From the NCBI RefSeq assembly GCF_032854445.1, contig NC_088296.1:8776706-8840705 (forward strand): a DNA stretch of 64,000 nt, read 5' to 3'. How positions within the stretch are numbered: the stretch's first letter is position 1; each line of letters begins with the position of its first letter. The position numbers were made by a program, and so were the translations under genes. The notes under the pieces are model-generated. The model ran no database searches. It was not told the origin of the DNA and worked only from the letters and a program-made list of their open reading frames with translations. This document shows positions 25,705 through 38,023 of this stretch, piece by piece. Origin of the DNA: Liolophura sinensis. Lineage: Eukaryota > Mollusca > Polyplacophora > Chitonida > Chitonidae.

Positions 25705-25890
25705 TTTGTGGTATTACATAGGGAAAATCGAAGGCGCCATCCTGTTATCAATTTTAACCAATCAGACGCAAGCTATTATTATAGCCCAATAGCGACGATG
25801 TTTCTGCTTACGTCACCTGAATTTTGTTTTGCGTTTTGGCCGTGAAAGTGGGATACGAGTGACGCAACGTCGTTTGGATACGAGTGACGC
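25705..25890. repeat. Block shared with 815-1010, plus 26-bp duplication
   Basis: Besides the shared block, GGATACGAGTGACGCAACGT followed by CGTTT is present twice in tandem at 25850-25902. Confidence 0.55.
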
Positions 25891-27472
25891 AACGTCGTTT
25901 TTCTGATATCTCTAACATGGCATACCCCATGGCCTTGTAAGGATTACACAGTAAATGTTGATTGTTAGAGTGATCATGGACGCCAAAACAAAAAGACTGC
26001 GGTCCTTTGGTTTTTTTTTCCGAAATACCAACTGTTATATTATACGTCGTCTTTTCATTTACACAGGCTATACCTATATTTTCGGCAAAATTCCATATTC
26101 AAATTTAATGTATTTATCAAGAATAGTTCTAATTAGTGCCTTCCTGTAAACATTGCCGACAGAAATCGGCTCAGCCCGATTGCCAACCTGCTCTCAGTGA
26201 CAGATTCTCTGCCAAAAGACGCATTTATGATAATATGATTGCGTGAACGAATATAATAGTTCGTTATAGCTTACAAGTCCCGTGTTAGAGATAAAATATG
26301 TAGAAATCACGCAATCGTATTTTTATTATGAAGGGAATTCCCCCGGGAAAACACGATAAAATAGCAAAATCTGTTTTTGACACTACTTTTGTCTTCTGAT
26401 AAATATAATTATAAATAGCATTACTCCAATGTTTTTCTACATGAGAAATATACCCCTCTCTTCTTCACCGGAGTAGGACGATTCCCTATCTAGTTTTTAA
26501 GAACCTTATTTACCGAATTTAAACGGTCAAATTTTCACAGACAAGGATGTTATATTGTGATAGTTTACTATTTAGGCAATTCTAAAATAATAACAAAAAC
26601 TCAATTTCATTTGCAGTCATGGGTTGTTGTTTTTTGTTTTGTTTTCTCTTCCAAAAAAAAAAATTTTTTTTTTAGTACATAGCCTCTTGAAGTCAGAAAT
26701 CTTTGTTTATTGCCCGTATTTATCAAGCCGCTTAAGACTAAGTCATAGATAAGAGGTTCTCAGAACAGGAAAGGACTCAAATTGAAGTTAGTACATTGTT
26801 CTGCAGTAAAGAATTAGCTTGCACATTTTAAACATCTAGATTCAAACACTTAGGCTAACTGTAGCTGTGTTTGAATTTTTGCCTTATTTTTTAAGATGGC
26901 CTAGGACTGATTCTACAGAAACTATTTTGGATTGACGTCAAAACATAAAACCTCGCCAAAATGATTAGTTTTTAGTACCGAAAGTTCAAATTTTCATACA
27001 TTTGTCTTAGGGTCAAATTCATGACGTGGTCTAACTCTCAATTTCAAGGGTCCTAAAATAATCTCTAAAATCGAATTTAAAATTTTGAAGTCAGAAATGG
27101 CTTTGTAGAATCGGACAGTCATCATTAATGTAAATATTTCTTAACTTCATCGTTAAAAGGCATTGATATAAAGATACAAATTCAAAATATCAATCCTTAA
27201 AATCTATCATACTTCAACTAATGTCTTACAGCTTTGCATTAAATTAAGCATTCCACCTCACGTTGTTGACCTGGCGATTTTGACCCATTCTTTAATATGG
27301 GGCGTGTAGGTTTGCTGCTACTGGAGCGTTCAGAGGAAAAGTTATATTATAACTTTATAACCGCATCAGGAGACGGTATTTCACCAGTTTTTGTCTGACC
27401 ATTTGTCAAATATCACACCATCGTGCTCTAGATTTACTCTCTATGCTTTAGGTCTTATATATTGTTTTGCAG

Positions 27473-27525
27473 ACCTGGGATATGGGGATTGTTTTGTTTG
27501 GTCCCGGCTACAGCGTTGGAAGCCG
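27473..27525 (+). pseudogene. Copy B exon 3 with 1-nt insertion
   Basis: 53 nt instead of 52. The extra C in GGTCCCGG shifts the frame, so FGPATALEA of A and C is lost after FGP. Acceptor and donor remain. Confidence 0.88.
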
Positions 27526-28317
27526 GTATGGATTGATCTACGTTTACACATACTAGTACATTTTCTTTTGGTATTTTATTGATTTCTAATAATAACTCAT
27601 AGTCTTGGGGGCCCACTTTTAACAGAAAAATGAAGGCACATATATGTATGCCTTTGTTAAACGTCGAACTGATGCAAAAAGAGGCCAGACTGAATACGTA
27701 ATGGCGCGCACACTGGCTTGGGGAACTAAAATGGTGGCTCGCTACGAATGCTAAGCCTTAGCCAGCAGATTTGCGCGTGTTCCAATCCAGCCCTCTCTTA
27801 TTTGGCAGTTTGCCAAGTACCTTGCAAAAGTTGAAGACTAGAAACAAATTTATTTACTTCAGTCACCAACCAAGGAATCGTTGAAGTAAATATATCAGCT
27901 AGTCCAGCAATCGGTTTTGTTTTCAGTGACCGGTTTTCTTATCGTCTACTCAGTGATACTCGTCACCATTGCAGCAGTTTTCTACACAGCCATTGTAAGT
28001 TGTAAATAACACCGAATGTCTACTTAATATCAGACCACGCGGAAAACGGGATCGATAATAATGACTTTTGATAGTGGTAGCAACAAAAGCACCAACCTCC
28101 CCCCCCCCCCTCACCCCCACCGCCCCACACACACTTCACCGCTGATCTCAGGGATAACATCTACGAATCAATATTATTTTTCCACTCTACAACACCTACA
28201 GGTAAGTTAAAAAAACTATGTAAATCATAATGCATTACTCTGAAATGACGCTGTTTGGGTCATACTGGCATAATGTGTAATCAAATTTGCGAAAAATTGA
28301 ATATTTTTTCATGTTTT

Positions 28318-28533
28318 TTTTATTTACACCGTACTCACGAATATTTCACTAATACAATGGCGGCCAGCATTATGGTGAACTAGGCCAGTCAGAACCAACA
28401 GGTTGGAGGCAGACCTTCTCACGTACGAGTGGAGAGGAAGCCAGAATGAGCTGGACTTGAACTCACAGCGACCGTATCAATTTTATGAGAGGCTCCAATA
28501 CCCTTAATGTGCTCAAGCAAGCTACCTCCGGAA
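28318..28533 (-). mobile_element. SINE-1, diverged copy
   Basis: Body from ACACCGTACTCACGAATATT to GAGCTGGACTTGAACTCACA; the head is eroded at the high-coordinate end. Intron 4 region of B. Confidence 0.7.
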
Positions 28534-28724
28534 TGATTAACAAAGTTTTGAGAAAGGGAGGCCTAAAATCCTCCAAAAACCTGCCAGTTTTATGTCACAA
28601 TGGGGCTTTTTAAGATGTCAGAAATTTTGTATTCAGGGTATTATACCAATGGTCAAAGTACAAGAATGTAACTACGAAGGCTCCGTTGAAAATGATTGAC
28701 AGAAGTCAAATCCTTTCGGTACCA

Positions 28725-29480
28725 TATATCTAGCGTAGACCTATCTATACCCTATGTATAGCGTAAGCAGACATCAGAACCTATCTGCACCATACTTATG
28801 ACGGAAGCAGACATCAAACCCTTTTGTACCATATATCTAGCGTAAACAGACATAAAAAAACTTTCTGTACCATATATCTAGCGTAAGCAGACATCAGAAC
28901 CTAATCTGTACCAGATATCTAGCGTAAGCAGACATAAGAACGTTTCTGTACCATATATCTAGCTTAAGTAGACTTTAGAACCTATCTGTACCATATATCT
29001 AGCGTAAGCAGACATCAGAACCTATATGTACCATGTATCTGGCATAAGCAGACATCAAAACCTTTTGTATCATATCTAGCGTAAGCAAACATCAGAAAAT
29101 TTCTGTATCATGTATCTAGCGTGACCAGACATCAGAGCTTTTGTGTACTACATATCTAGCGTAAGCAGACATAAGAACGTTTCTGTACCATATATCTAGC
29201 GTAAGCAGACATTAGAACCTATCTGTACCATATATCTAGCGTAAGCAGACATCAGAAACTATCTGTACCATATATCTAGCGTAAGCCGACATCAGAAACT
29301 TTCTGTACCATATATCTATCGTAAGCAGACATCAGAATCTATCTGTACCATACATCTAGCGTAAGCAGACATCAGAAACTTTCTGTACCATATATCTAGC
29401 GTAAGCAGACATCAGAACCTATCTGTACCATATATATAGTGTAAGCAGATATAGAACCTTTCTGTACCATAAAGGCCTGT
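28725..29480. repeat. 40-bp minisatellite in copy B
   Basis: About 18 units of AGCGTAAGCAGACATCAGAA plus CCTATCTGTACCATATATCT, more uniform than the homologous array in A. Exon 5 should lie just before it but cannot be recognised. Confidence 0.95.
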
Positions 29481-29607
29481 ACATGTAGCGTGACATCGAC
29501 ATCTCTCTGCCCCACACATATGACATCGGATAAGGAGATCCGAGAATTTCTCTGTATCACAAATAAAGCGCAACTAGCTTTCAGAATCTCTGAGTCACAA
29601 ACAGAAA

Positions 29608-29832
29608 TATTTGATTTATTTGTTTGGTTTTTTTCGCCTCACTATAGAATATTTCACTTTTACGACGGCGCCAAGCATAATGGAGGGATAAAAACGTGCA
29701 GACCCCGGGGAAAACCAACGTCCACTTGCAGGTTGCTGTCAGACATTCCCACGCACATCTGGAGAGGAAGCCAGAATGATCTGGACTTGAGCTCACAGCG
29801 ATCGCCTTGGTGAGAGCCTCATGAGAACGCTT
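29608..29832 (-). mobile_element. SINE-1 copy
   Basis: From TTTATTTGTTTGG at the tail to GGTGAGAGCCTCATGAGAAC near the head; the terminal head sequence is lost. Confidence 0.7.
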
Positions 29833-31345
29833 ACCATATCTACGTAATAGGTGTACCTACCATACTAAGTGTGTTTTATGAGACCATCGAGTAAACAGTA
29901 TGGTATAGTCCAATATCTAGATTCTTGTTACCTCCCTTGATATGACAACCGAGGGTTTATTGCTGGCTACCTCCATTGCGTAACTTACCATTGTTTCATT
30001 GGCTGAGATATTCTCAGGGTAGTGGCCCTGAATTCAAAAGTAAATACTGCCAGGGAGAGCGGGATCGCTGGAGAATTCTCCTGACAGAAGCTTTACTGCG
30101 CTGTAATACCACCTCTGCAAGGAGCGTTCTTCTCGATTCTACAGTGAAGAAATCCCCTTTTGGTTTGACATATGTTACGGATATGTAGGTCTACGTGAAC
30201 ATGACGGGCAACACAACCATGGCAACCCCACGCAATGGGACTGAGCCAGTTCTTCCTTCTTCAAGTAGGAATAATTTGGAAAATGAGAGTTTTTCCGTAT
30301 CCCGGCCGTACGGCGCCCTGTTATCCACACCATGGAGAATTCTACCTCCGCGTCCAAACACACCTTCAGACAATCCTCCCGTGTGGGTTTCTTACTTTGT
30401 TAATGCACGACCGATTTATTTTAGTGTTTAAGGCAGATGTTAGGCCACGGGTGGGTGAACCCTAATAAGGATGCTACCAATACGTAGCCGTACGCCATAC
30501 GGCCATGTTAGTGAGGGATTTCCCTAAGCCTTGATTCATAAATAGCTGACCTGTTTGCAAAAACGAGGCTGTCATTATTAAACAGAGATTTGGAAAGAGC
30601 AATCAGAATGCCACCTCGAAGTAATGGCGGTGGTGTGTACTTGACCTAGATGTCAGTAGGGTCAAGTGTCTGTACTACAGTATTGCATTCCAGCGTGTGA
30701 AGGGAGGTAACTAGGATATCATAAGGCACTGGAGTGGATACTCTCACCATATGCAGAAGCGTGGGTACTTACCATAAGTTATACATAATATACTAAAATG
30801 AAACAGAGTATAGAAGCACATTGTACATGGACCTGTTTTAAGGACATTTGAAGTTTTACATCTTTAGCTTTACAACTGCTAGACTGGCCCTACGAGTCTC
30901 AATTGGAATTGTTTCATTTTCCTGAATGTATGTACTGTTAATCTCGAATAGTATCCCTGTACATAACTCCAAAAACTGTAACATTGAAACATTGCATTAA
31001 GATGCTGCAATCTGTATTTGCGTTTATCGCGAATGTTATTTTTGTGCGTAGGGTACAATGGCTGTTGGAGGGATGGAAACTCGTTTTGATTATCTCCAGA
31101 AAGGTGGCCGCATAAAATTATACGAGTAAGTAGATTGCCCACATTTTGTTGCGTTTACTTTCTGTTGGTTATTACATGTAGCCTGAGTTTGTTCATCTCT
31201 GAATCGGCTCTCTAAGTTGTCACATTTTCCTTCTGCATATTGATACCCAGACATGTAGTTAGACATAAGTTGTTCAGCTTTATTCTGTTGCTTTGTAACA
31301 TTGAGTTATTGAAGTCATCGCTTCATCGCACATCTTTCGATACAG

Positions 31346-31472
31346 ATCCACGTACGAGGCACACCTTCTGGAACCTCATTCTTGGAGGCACCCTACGGGC
31401 CCTTGGGTGTGGAATCAACCAATCCTCTGTCCAGCGTATCTCATCTATGAAGACTTTGTCCGGGGCTAAAGT
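31346..31472 (+). pseudogene. Copy B exon 7 missing its first 11 nt
   Basis: The acceptor now abuts the DPRTRHTFW codons, so 11 nt encoding FNP are gone and the exon joins exon 6 out of frame (127 nt against 138). The rest, through ISSMKT.SGAKV and the donor, is well kept. Confidence 0.85.
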
Positions 31473-31800
31473 GTAAGTCAAGGATAACGTCTGTCCAGTT
31501 TATATTCTATACCAGTGCTATCTCACAGTACACTATCTAGTACATCTATGCTGAGAACTGTTTGGACACGCCCTATCCTGAGGGCTTGTCATTTCCCAAA
31601 GTGGTGGAGAACTCATTCCTGCGAATAAGCATTCCACATACCTCCAGCTCGTCAAATAGACTTTATACCACCCTCCCTGTTCATAGCTGCACACAATTTT
31701 GTAATGTTAGGGTGTCGAGTATGAATTCTGAGGAAAAGCATCCAGGCTTTACCGAACCATCGTGCTTTCAAGACGGCCGCCAGAATTAAACACCGTGTGA

Positions 31801-31876
31801 GTTCATCGCCTACTCGTATTTCGCCCACACCCACTGCTATCCCCTCCAAGCCAAACTAATGACAAACCCTAATCAG
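31801..31876 (+). pseudogene. Copy B exon 8, 3' half only
   Basis: Only the part encoding IAYSYFAHTHC..L.AKL.TNPNQ survives, followed by a normal donor. The 5' half with the acceptor and the membrane helix VMLLTFPGFFLF is absent; the sequence in front (31480-31800) shows no match to it. Confidence 0.85.
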
Positions 31877-32305
31877 GTTTGTTAAAAGATCATTTTTCGG
31901 GCGGGCCATAAAAATAATAACACTGTTAAACACGTAATTATGTAATTTAAGATATTCATGTTGTTTACACTTTATTTAACGGATGCTTAACATTCACCTG
32001 CGTGCGTGTGTGACAGGGCGAGATATATTACTATCGCACGATCAGTAAGTATAAATCGCTAACCAAGGTTATATTGACAAAAAACCCCGACTGTCCTTGG
32101 TTACGTGTGACCAACTATCACACTTTCGCCACTACTCTAGTTTTCTCTTTATGTTACAGTCTTACCATATCCCAAACGCTTGGTGTGAGTTGGTCTGACA
32201 TTGTGTATTTCAGACATGCACTTAAAAGAGTTATTTTACTGCTCTAATACTATTACATCTATGATGCTGGAAAACGCATCAGTGCTAAAACTATTATGGA
32301 TGTTT

Positions 32306-32402
32306 ATATTTTTATTTATTTGATTGGTGATTTACGCCGTGCTCGAACTGATGAGAGGTTCCTGCTTATTGCGATGCACGACAACCACTAGGCCACGAAG
32401 CA
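32306..32402 (-). mobile_element. SINE-1 with most of the body deleted
   Basis: The tail gattggtgatttacgccg is joined directly to head sequence ACTAGGCCACGAAGCAC. Intron 8 of B. Confidence 0.65.
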
Positions 32403-32663
32403 CTCGAGTGACTATTTAAAAAAATGAACGGTCTACTATTATAAACTCGGTGCTATAACTGTTTCCCAGAAGTACCTAACTCACCAGGGATAGCCTCAGT
32501 AGCAAAGTCCCAATAGGTCAAATGAATTATTATCTATAAAAAGTGCGCCTGTAGCATATGAGCCAAAACATAATACTGATTCCAAGTTTGAGTTACTCAG
32601 CCTATCTGAGTTTTGAATAGAAAATATTTTGCCTTTTCTTCTTCTGTTTTCTTTTACTTCCAG

Positions 32664-32751
32664 ATTCTACCTTACTTTGTGATGGAATTGTTTCAAAAAC
32701 AGCCGGGATTGCCTGGAATTTTCTGGCGTCACTGTTCTGCGCATATCTCAG
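32664..32751 (+). pseudogene. Copy B exon 9 with 1-nt deletion
   Basis: 88 nt against 89. Sequence up to PGLPGIF is kept. One T is then missing, which shifts the frame through the sodium-site stretch. Acceptor intact, donor GTCTT weaker than in A and C. Confidence 0.82.
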
Positions 32752-33147
32752 GTCTTCACATATATACATGGTTGATGTCCAATATGGCATCGAGCATTAG
32801 TGTGACTGATTGTGCATGCTCTGCCCAGAATTTGGGAAAGAGTGTGACTGATACACAGTTCATTCTTTTCGTCAACGATTTCACATCATCACTGGTCATT
32901 CTGTAATTGTCTATCTTCATCTCATGCCATGCAGCCATCTACTAGCATATACTGAGATTTGTATATCATATTCTTATACATTTGAAAACTTTAATTTAAT
33001 TTTCAAATTTTGATTGTCAGGTTTACATTGTTACAAGCGTTTTGCTGTTAGATGGTATCATTTTCATGTCATAAGCCATAACTGTTTTCTGGTTTCCTCA
33101 CATGTCTCAGAACGACATGAATGAAATATACTGTCAATGCCCATTGA

Positions 33148-33378
33148 TTTATTTGATATATTTGATTGGTGTTTTACGCCGTACTCAAGAATATCTCACT
33201 TATACGACGGCGGCCAGCATTATGGTGAGAGGAAACCGGGCACAGCCTGGGGGAAACCCACGACCATCCGCAGGTTGCTGACAGACCTTCCCACTTACGA
33301 TCGGAGAGGAAGCCAGCCTGAGCTGGACTTGAACTCACACTGATGAGAGATCATTGCCCATTGAGCTAAACGATGTGT
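33148..33378 (-). mobile_element. SINE-1 copy, head truncated
   Basis: Well-kept tail and body (TTATACGACGGCGGCCAGCA, GAAACCCACGACCATCCGCA). It ends in TTGAGCTAAACGATG, a decayed head. Intron 9 of B. Confidence 0.8.
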
Positions 33379-33494
33379 TATACCAGGAAAGAGTGATCCA
33401 CATACTATAGCGAAAATTCAGGTCATATGGACATGTACCAATTCCCAGGCGGCGTTGATCACAAACCACCAAAGAATCAAGAAAGAGCGTGAAG

Positions 33495-33762
33495 TATTTA
33501 TTTATTTATTTGATTGGTGTTTTACGCCGTCCTCAAGAATATTTCACTTATACGACGGCGGCCAGCATTATGGTGGGTGGAAACCGGGCACAGACCGGCG
33601 GAAACCCACGACCACCCTCAGGTTGCCGGCAGACCTTACCACGTACGGCCTGAGAGAAAGCCAGCATGAGCTGGACTTGAACTCACAGCGACCGCATTGG
33701 TGAAAGACTCCTGGGATACTACGTTGCGCTAGCGCGCTAACCAACTGAGCCACGGAGGCCCC
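33495..33762 (-). mobile_element. SINE-1, best full-length copy
   Basis: Read on the minus strand: head GGGGCCTCCGTGGCTCAGTT with GGTTAGCGCGCTAGCGCAAC, B-box-like GAGTTCAAGTCCAGCTCATG, a body with CAACCTGAGGGTGGTCGTGG, and a tail CACCAATCAAATAAATAAAT. About 268 bp. The head resembles a tRNA with A and B boxes for RNA polymerase III, so this is a tRNA-derived SINE needing LINE enzymes in trans. Confidence 0.9.
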
Positions 33763-34572
33763 GAGGGTGAAGTAAGAAAGTTGGACGAACTTATGCAAAG
33801 AAAAACAGTTGTTACTCACCTAATTGATTTATTTGCCATGCGTTGCCCTTAAATGGCTCTTCATATGATGTAGGCAACAAAATAGACATTCGTGTAACAG
33901 CCATCAGCCAAAATGGACCTTCTGGGTCAGAAAACGTAGCATCAATTGCTAAACAGCGCATACCACCAAGAGCTATAAAAGTAGTCTATATATAGTCTGT
34001 ATACTATATACAGAGAAAGAAACTGGGATGGACCTATGCAAAGAGAAGCGGTAAACAGTGTTCAGTGGTGATTGAAATACACAATTACTGTTTTAGGCGA
34101 ATGGATCAAATTAGTATCGCCACGATATGGCTGAAAGATTGCCGATGTGGCTTAAAGCCATAATCATTCATTAAATCAGTATCTGACCAGTGTATTATAC
34201 TTGTGCACGTATATATTATGACAATGAAATCGTGTGTCTCACTTCAGCTTTTATTGCAATTATTCGTCGATCTCCACGTGGCGATCTAATTCAACATGAC
34301 GAAGCTCCTTTTCACGGATTATGCGGAATTAGACACAGTTAGGAAGGAGAGTGCCAGAAATCCTGGACACTCCGTCGATATTTACATGTACTTTGAAGAA
34401 AACTGTACTGAGTGTAAAATTTAAGAAGCTTAGAGGGAAGACGTTTGCTGGAATTAGCGGTAATATATCACACACAAAATTAGGTGAAGAGAATGATTAT
34501 TTCTTAAACTTGATTGTTACAATGAATGATTTGCAAACATTAAGCACTGCACACGCATCGTTCTGTTTTCAG

Positions 34573-34635
34573 CACACTTTCTTCCGGATTCAGGGCAACA
34601 GAGCTGACAGCAACGCTCGTATCAAAAAAGCACAG
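34573..34635 (+). pseudogene. Copy B exon 10, 50-nt internal deletion and dead donor
   Basis: Begins with the same TLSSGF codons as A, then jumps to the ELTATL part; 63 nt remain of 113. The donor GGTATA of A is AGATATA here, so the GT is lost. Confidence 0.85.
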
Positions 34636-34744
34636 ATATATATGCAAATTTTAAGACGTATTTGAAAACGTATTTGGCAGATCTTACAGTTTTCGCAACA
34701 TGTATGTCTTTTATTGTACCTTGTAATATTTATTTGCTCTGCCC

Positions 34745-34843
34745 GGTTTGCCACTCACCATACTGCTGGGCGCCGTCGTATAAGTGAAATATTCTTGAGT
34801 ACGGCGTAAAACACCAATCAAATAAATAAATAAATAAATAATA
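34745..34843 (+). mobile_element. SINE-1, 3' third
   Basis: GGGCGCCGTCGTATAAGTGA to (AAAT)n tail; 5' truncated, as expected for incomplete reverse transcription. Intron 10 of B. Confidence 0.85.
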
Positions 34844-35514
34844 TTTATTTGTTCTACATTCACTGTTATTCGAATACCAGTCTCAATGTAAGCTACCACA
34901 TTTATGCGCCAGGAGAAGTTAAGATACTATAAACCACCTAGCGGTTAAGATTGGCTCTCTACAAAGGGAAGTAACTCTGTCTACTTGGATTATTTACAAG
35001 CAGCTCTCGTCGATTCGGTATCGGATTTGAGCCAATCAATCTGTCAGCCCAGTCTCCTCCATCCGCAAACCTGTTCACCTTCACAGAGGGGAAAATGTCT
35101 GGAGCACTATGTTTAACACCAATCAGTCAGTCAATCATCAGTGTAATTAGCATTCATGATTACTCGTTATGTTAAGTAAGTGGTAGACAGGGGTCACTAA
35201 TGTTTCGTCAATTGCAAAACTGACTTCCCCTTTCAAAGGGTTTTGCGTCTAATTTTGTGCTTGTCTGGATCAGGTAGAGACTTCCACCTTCTGTAAGGCG
35301 CTGACCACCATCGTATATGTTAAAACCGTTTCGTTTGGTGTTGAACAACAAACAGTCAAATCAAGCCTGAACAAGATGAACGTATGTTTGATTTGTGCTT
35401 ACATATGGTTTTCGTTTACAGTGCTATTGTTGGGCTGTCTGTCTGTTGTAATAGCATTCCTCGTCATGCAAATTCCAGGGCCATTGAATCAGGTAAAAAC
35501 CAGGACATCATTAA

Positions 35515-35900
35515 CTGATATACTTTACTTCGGGTACTCAACTTAATTCTGCCTGATCACACCTGGCGCTGGTCGCCACTTCACTTCTGATACCCTAGTT
35601 ACTAAGACAAATTAATTCTTGCTGATCACACCCTTCGCTGGTTGCCACTTGATTTCAGATACTCTATTTTGCTGAACCAATCTAATTCTCGCCGATTATG
35701 GCGCTTGTAGCCACTTTACTTCGGATATTCCTCTTAGTGAAACAACTTAGTTCTCTCTCGCCATTTCAGTTCGGGCACCCTGTTTACTAAGACAACTTAG
35801 ATTAAACCTGAAGCAGGTTGCGTCTTAACTTCGGCTTCTCGGGTTACAAAAACAGCTTAATTCTTCCTTAATATTAATTACTAAATTACTTCGGGATACT
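35515..35900. repeat. Degenerate 75-85 bp tandem repeat
   Basis: About five loose units with ACTTAATTCT.GCTGATCACA, CGCTGGT.GCCACTT and CTTCGG.TACTC. Starts just after exon 11 of B. Confidence 0.6.
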
Positions 35901-36094
35901 GCGGTTTGTCTGACCAATAAACCTAACCTCCTTTGTGCAAGCCATAAATGTCGAGAACGCCAATTTCCACCACAGCTAAATGCATAGAGGCCTTCACTAC
36001 AAACAAAGGGAGAATACTCTGCTTTTGTATTCGGTGCTGGAATGGTAACCACTCAAACATTCATAAAATCAGATCCACTTATCAGTATCATCAC

Positions 36095-36540
36095 CAAAAA
36101 TGTCATGGGTTGGTGCTTGACTCATTGCCAAACTTCACACAAAATGTCATGGGTTGGTACTTGACTCAGCGCCAAACTTCACACAAAATGTCATGGGTTG
36201 GTGCTTGACTCAGTGCCAAACTTCACACAAAATATCATGGGTTGGTGCTTGACTCAGCGCCAAACTTCACACCAAATGTCATGGGTTGGTTCTTGACTCA
36301 GTGCCAAACTTCACACAAAATGTCATTGGTTGCTGCTTGACTCAGAGTCAAACTTCACACCAAATGTCATGGGTTGGTGCTTGACTCAGCGCCAAACCTC
36401 ACACCAAATGTCATGGGTTGCTGCTTGACTCAGTGCCAAAGTTCACACAAAATGTCACTGGTTGCTGTTTGACTCAGCGTCAAACTTCACACCAAATGTC
36501 ATGGGTTGGTGCTTGATTCAGCGCCAAACTTCACACAAAC
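36095..36540. repeat. 44-bp minisatellite, about ten units
   Basis: Unit AAAATGTCATGGGTTGGTGC plus TTGACTCAGCGCCAAACTTC and ACAC. Intron 11 of B; no counterpart seen in A or C. Confidence 0.95.
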
Positions 36541-36694
36541 CAAACTAATTTTGAACTTTTCCTGTAAAGTTGCTGAAAGATAGACAAATAAATGCCGGTT
36601 AAAACATGACCTCCTTATCAGAGGTAATAAACAATTTGCGTATGAATGCTTAATATTCTACGGTGTAGGCTGCTTTATTATGTATTTTCGAAAA

Positions 36695-36766
36695 CTCGGG
36701 TCAGTCTTTGTTTGAATGGGTGGACTCCTCACAGGACGGACACTTCCCCTGACGACAGCAGCCAAG
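36695..36766 (+). pseudogene. Relic second copy of exon 12 in copy B
   Basis: About 50 nt before the real exon 12 (36816-36902) lies a shorter, diverged copy: ATGGGTGGACTCCTCACAGG, a gap, then codons for LTTAAK followed by a gtagta donor like that after exon 12 of C. It contains a TGA in the exon-12 frame and lacks about 15 nt, so it is not usable. Confidence 0.65.
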
Positions 36767-37668
36767 GTAGTATGTCTATATAATATATGTCTGGTTTCGG
36801 GTTTTGTGCATGCAGATTGCTGGTACAATTCTTGGATCAATGGGTGGACCCCTGACAGGCCTCTTCCTCTTCGGAGCAGTTTTTCCCTCAGCAACAGCTA
36901 AGGTAGTTTTTGTTGTTGTTGTTTAGTCAATGCTGAAAGATTCACCAACACCTTCCGGAATGTTTCGTTTGTAGAATGCCGGCTTGTATATTATGAGGGA
37001 ATTAAACTGGTTTGCTGGGAGTAATCCACTGACCGCACCAAAAAAAATAAATAAATAAATACTCCATCGCTTTGAACCGGCTGCTAAAAAATCTTTCTTT
37101 GAATCACGAGAGCCTGGTTTTCGCAGACGCATGTTCTATTTTTAAACGAAGACTATAGGGAAGCCCTTGCTACCTTAACAGCTGAATATCTATCAGTGTT
37201 ATGATTATGAAACATGCGTCCTTTGTCTTGGGCCGAAATTTGTCCTTAAAACAGAAACGTAGGTCGTGCAGGGCGTGTGTGGTGGAGTTTCTAAACTAGA
37301 TTGAGGGCATATTCTTCCTGTGCACACACAGATCACTCTCCTGGCATGTTTATTGAGCAATGCATCGACGCGGAGATTCGCTCTGTCTACAAGTTCCTAA
37401 ATTATTTTATCAAGAAGCTGGATCAGCCAATAAAACATGAAGGTGAACAGCGCAGTTCGAACCATTAGGCTATGATAAATTGCCATTAACATAATAGCAG
37501 TTTTCTGTGACCACATTCTTCTTAAGTCATTTTGCTAGGGTGCTTTTCATTTGTTACTATCTGAGTATTTATATTAGCATTTAGAACATGTATCATTTTG
37601 TCGTCGCTCTTCTTGTGTTACTCGTTATTTTGTAATCTTTTATACTATACTTGTAAATTCCATACTAG

Positions 37669-37731
37669 TACCAACTAAAGTGTCAACTAAAGTGTTAACT
37701 AAAGTGTAAACTAAATCGTCAACTAAAGATT
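37669..37731. repeat. 12-bp repeat, five units
   Basis: TGTCAACTAAAG and variants in tandem just upstream of exon 13 of B. Confidence 0.85.
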
Positions 37732-37760
37732 TACCAATCTGCATTAAATGATCATTCCAG

Positions 37761-38023
37761 GGAGCCATCTCCGGGTCCATTGGTGCTTTCGCTTTGGTGT
37801 TCTGGATTGCTATGGGTTCCAATTTTTCACCGCTGATTGTCAAGACTCCATACCTTCCTGCTCCGCCGATTGACCAGTGTCCCGGTTATAACACTTCTAC
37901 CAGCAATCTCACAATGGCATCCTGGAATGCCAGCGACTATATGTCAACCGGAGTGCCATTTGTGGAGACTGACATTCCATTTGAACTGCCCGAAAAGATA
38001 TACAGGGAATACTCAGGCGTTGA
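37761..38023 (+). pseudogene. Copy B exon 13, frame open but donor lost
   Basis: 263 nt, same length as A and C, with no stop, and the NTS, NLT and NAS sequons are retained. The donor GAGTAAGT is changed to GAGCTGGG. Reading runs on into the intron and stops shortly after. Confidence 0.85.

Noticed and set aside
30195-30431. 78-codon frame starting with several NxT sequons in intron 5 of copy B
   Set aside because: It looked like a receptor N-terminus, but there is no membrane helix, no partner exon and no known motif; a neighbouring frame is equally open.
36095-36540. CRISPR-like array
   Set aside because: The 44-bp units are contiguous with no unique spacers, and the setting is a eukaryotic intron; it is a minisatellite. 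The same holds for the 40-bp and 45-bp arrays.
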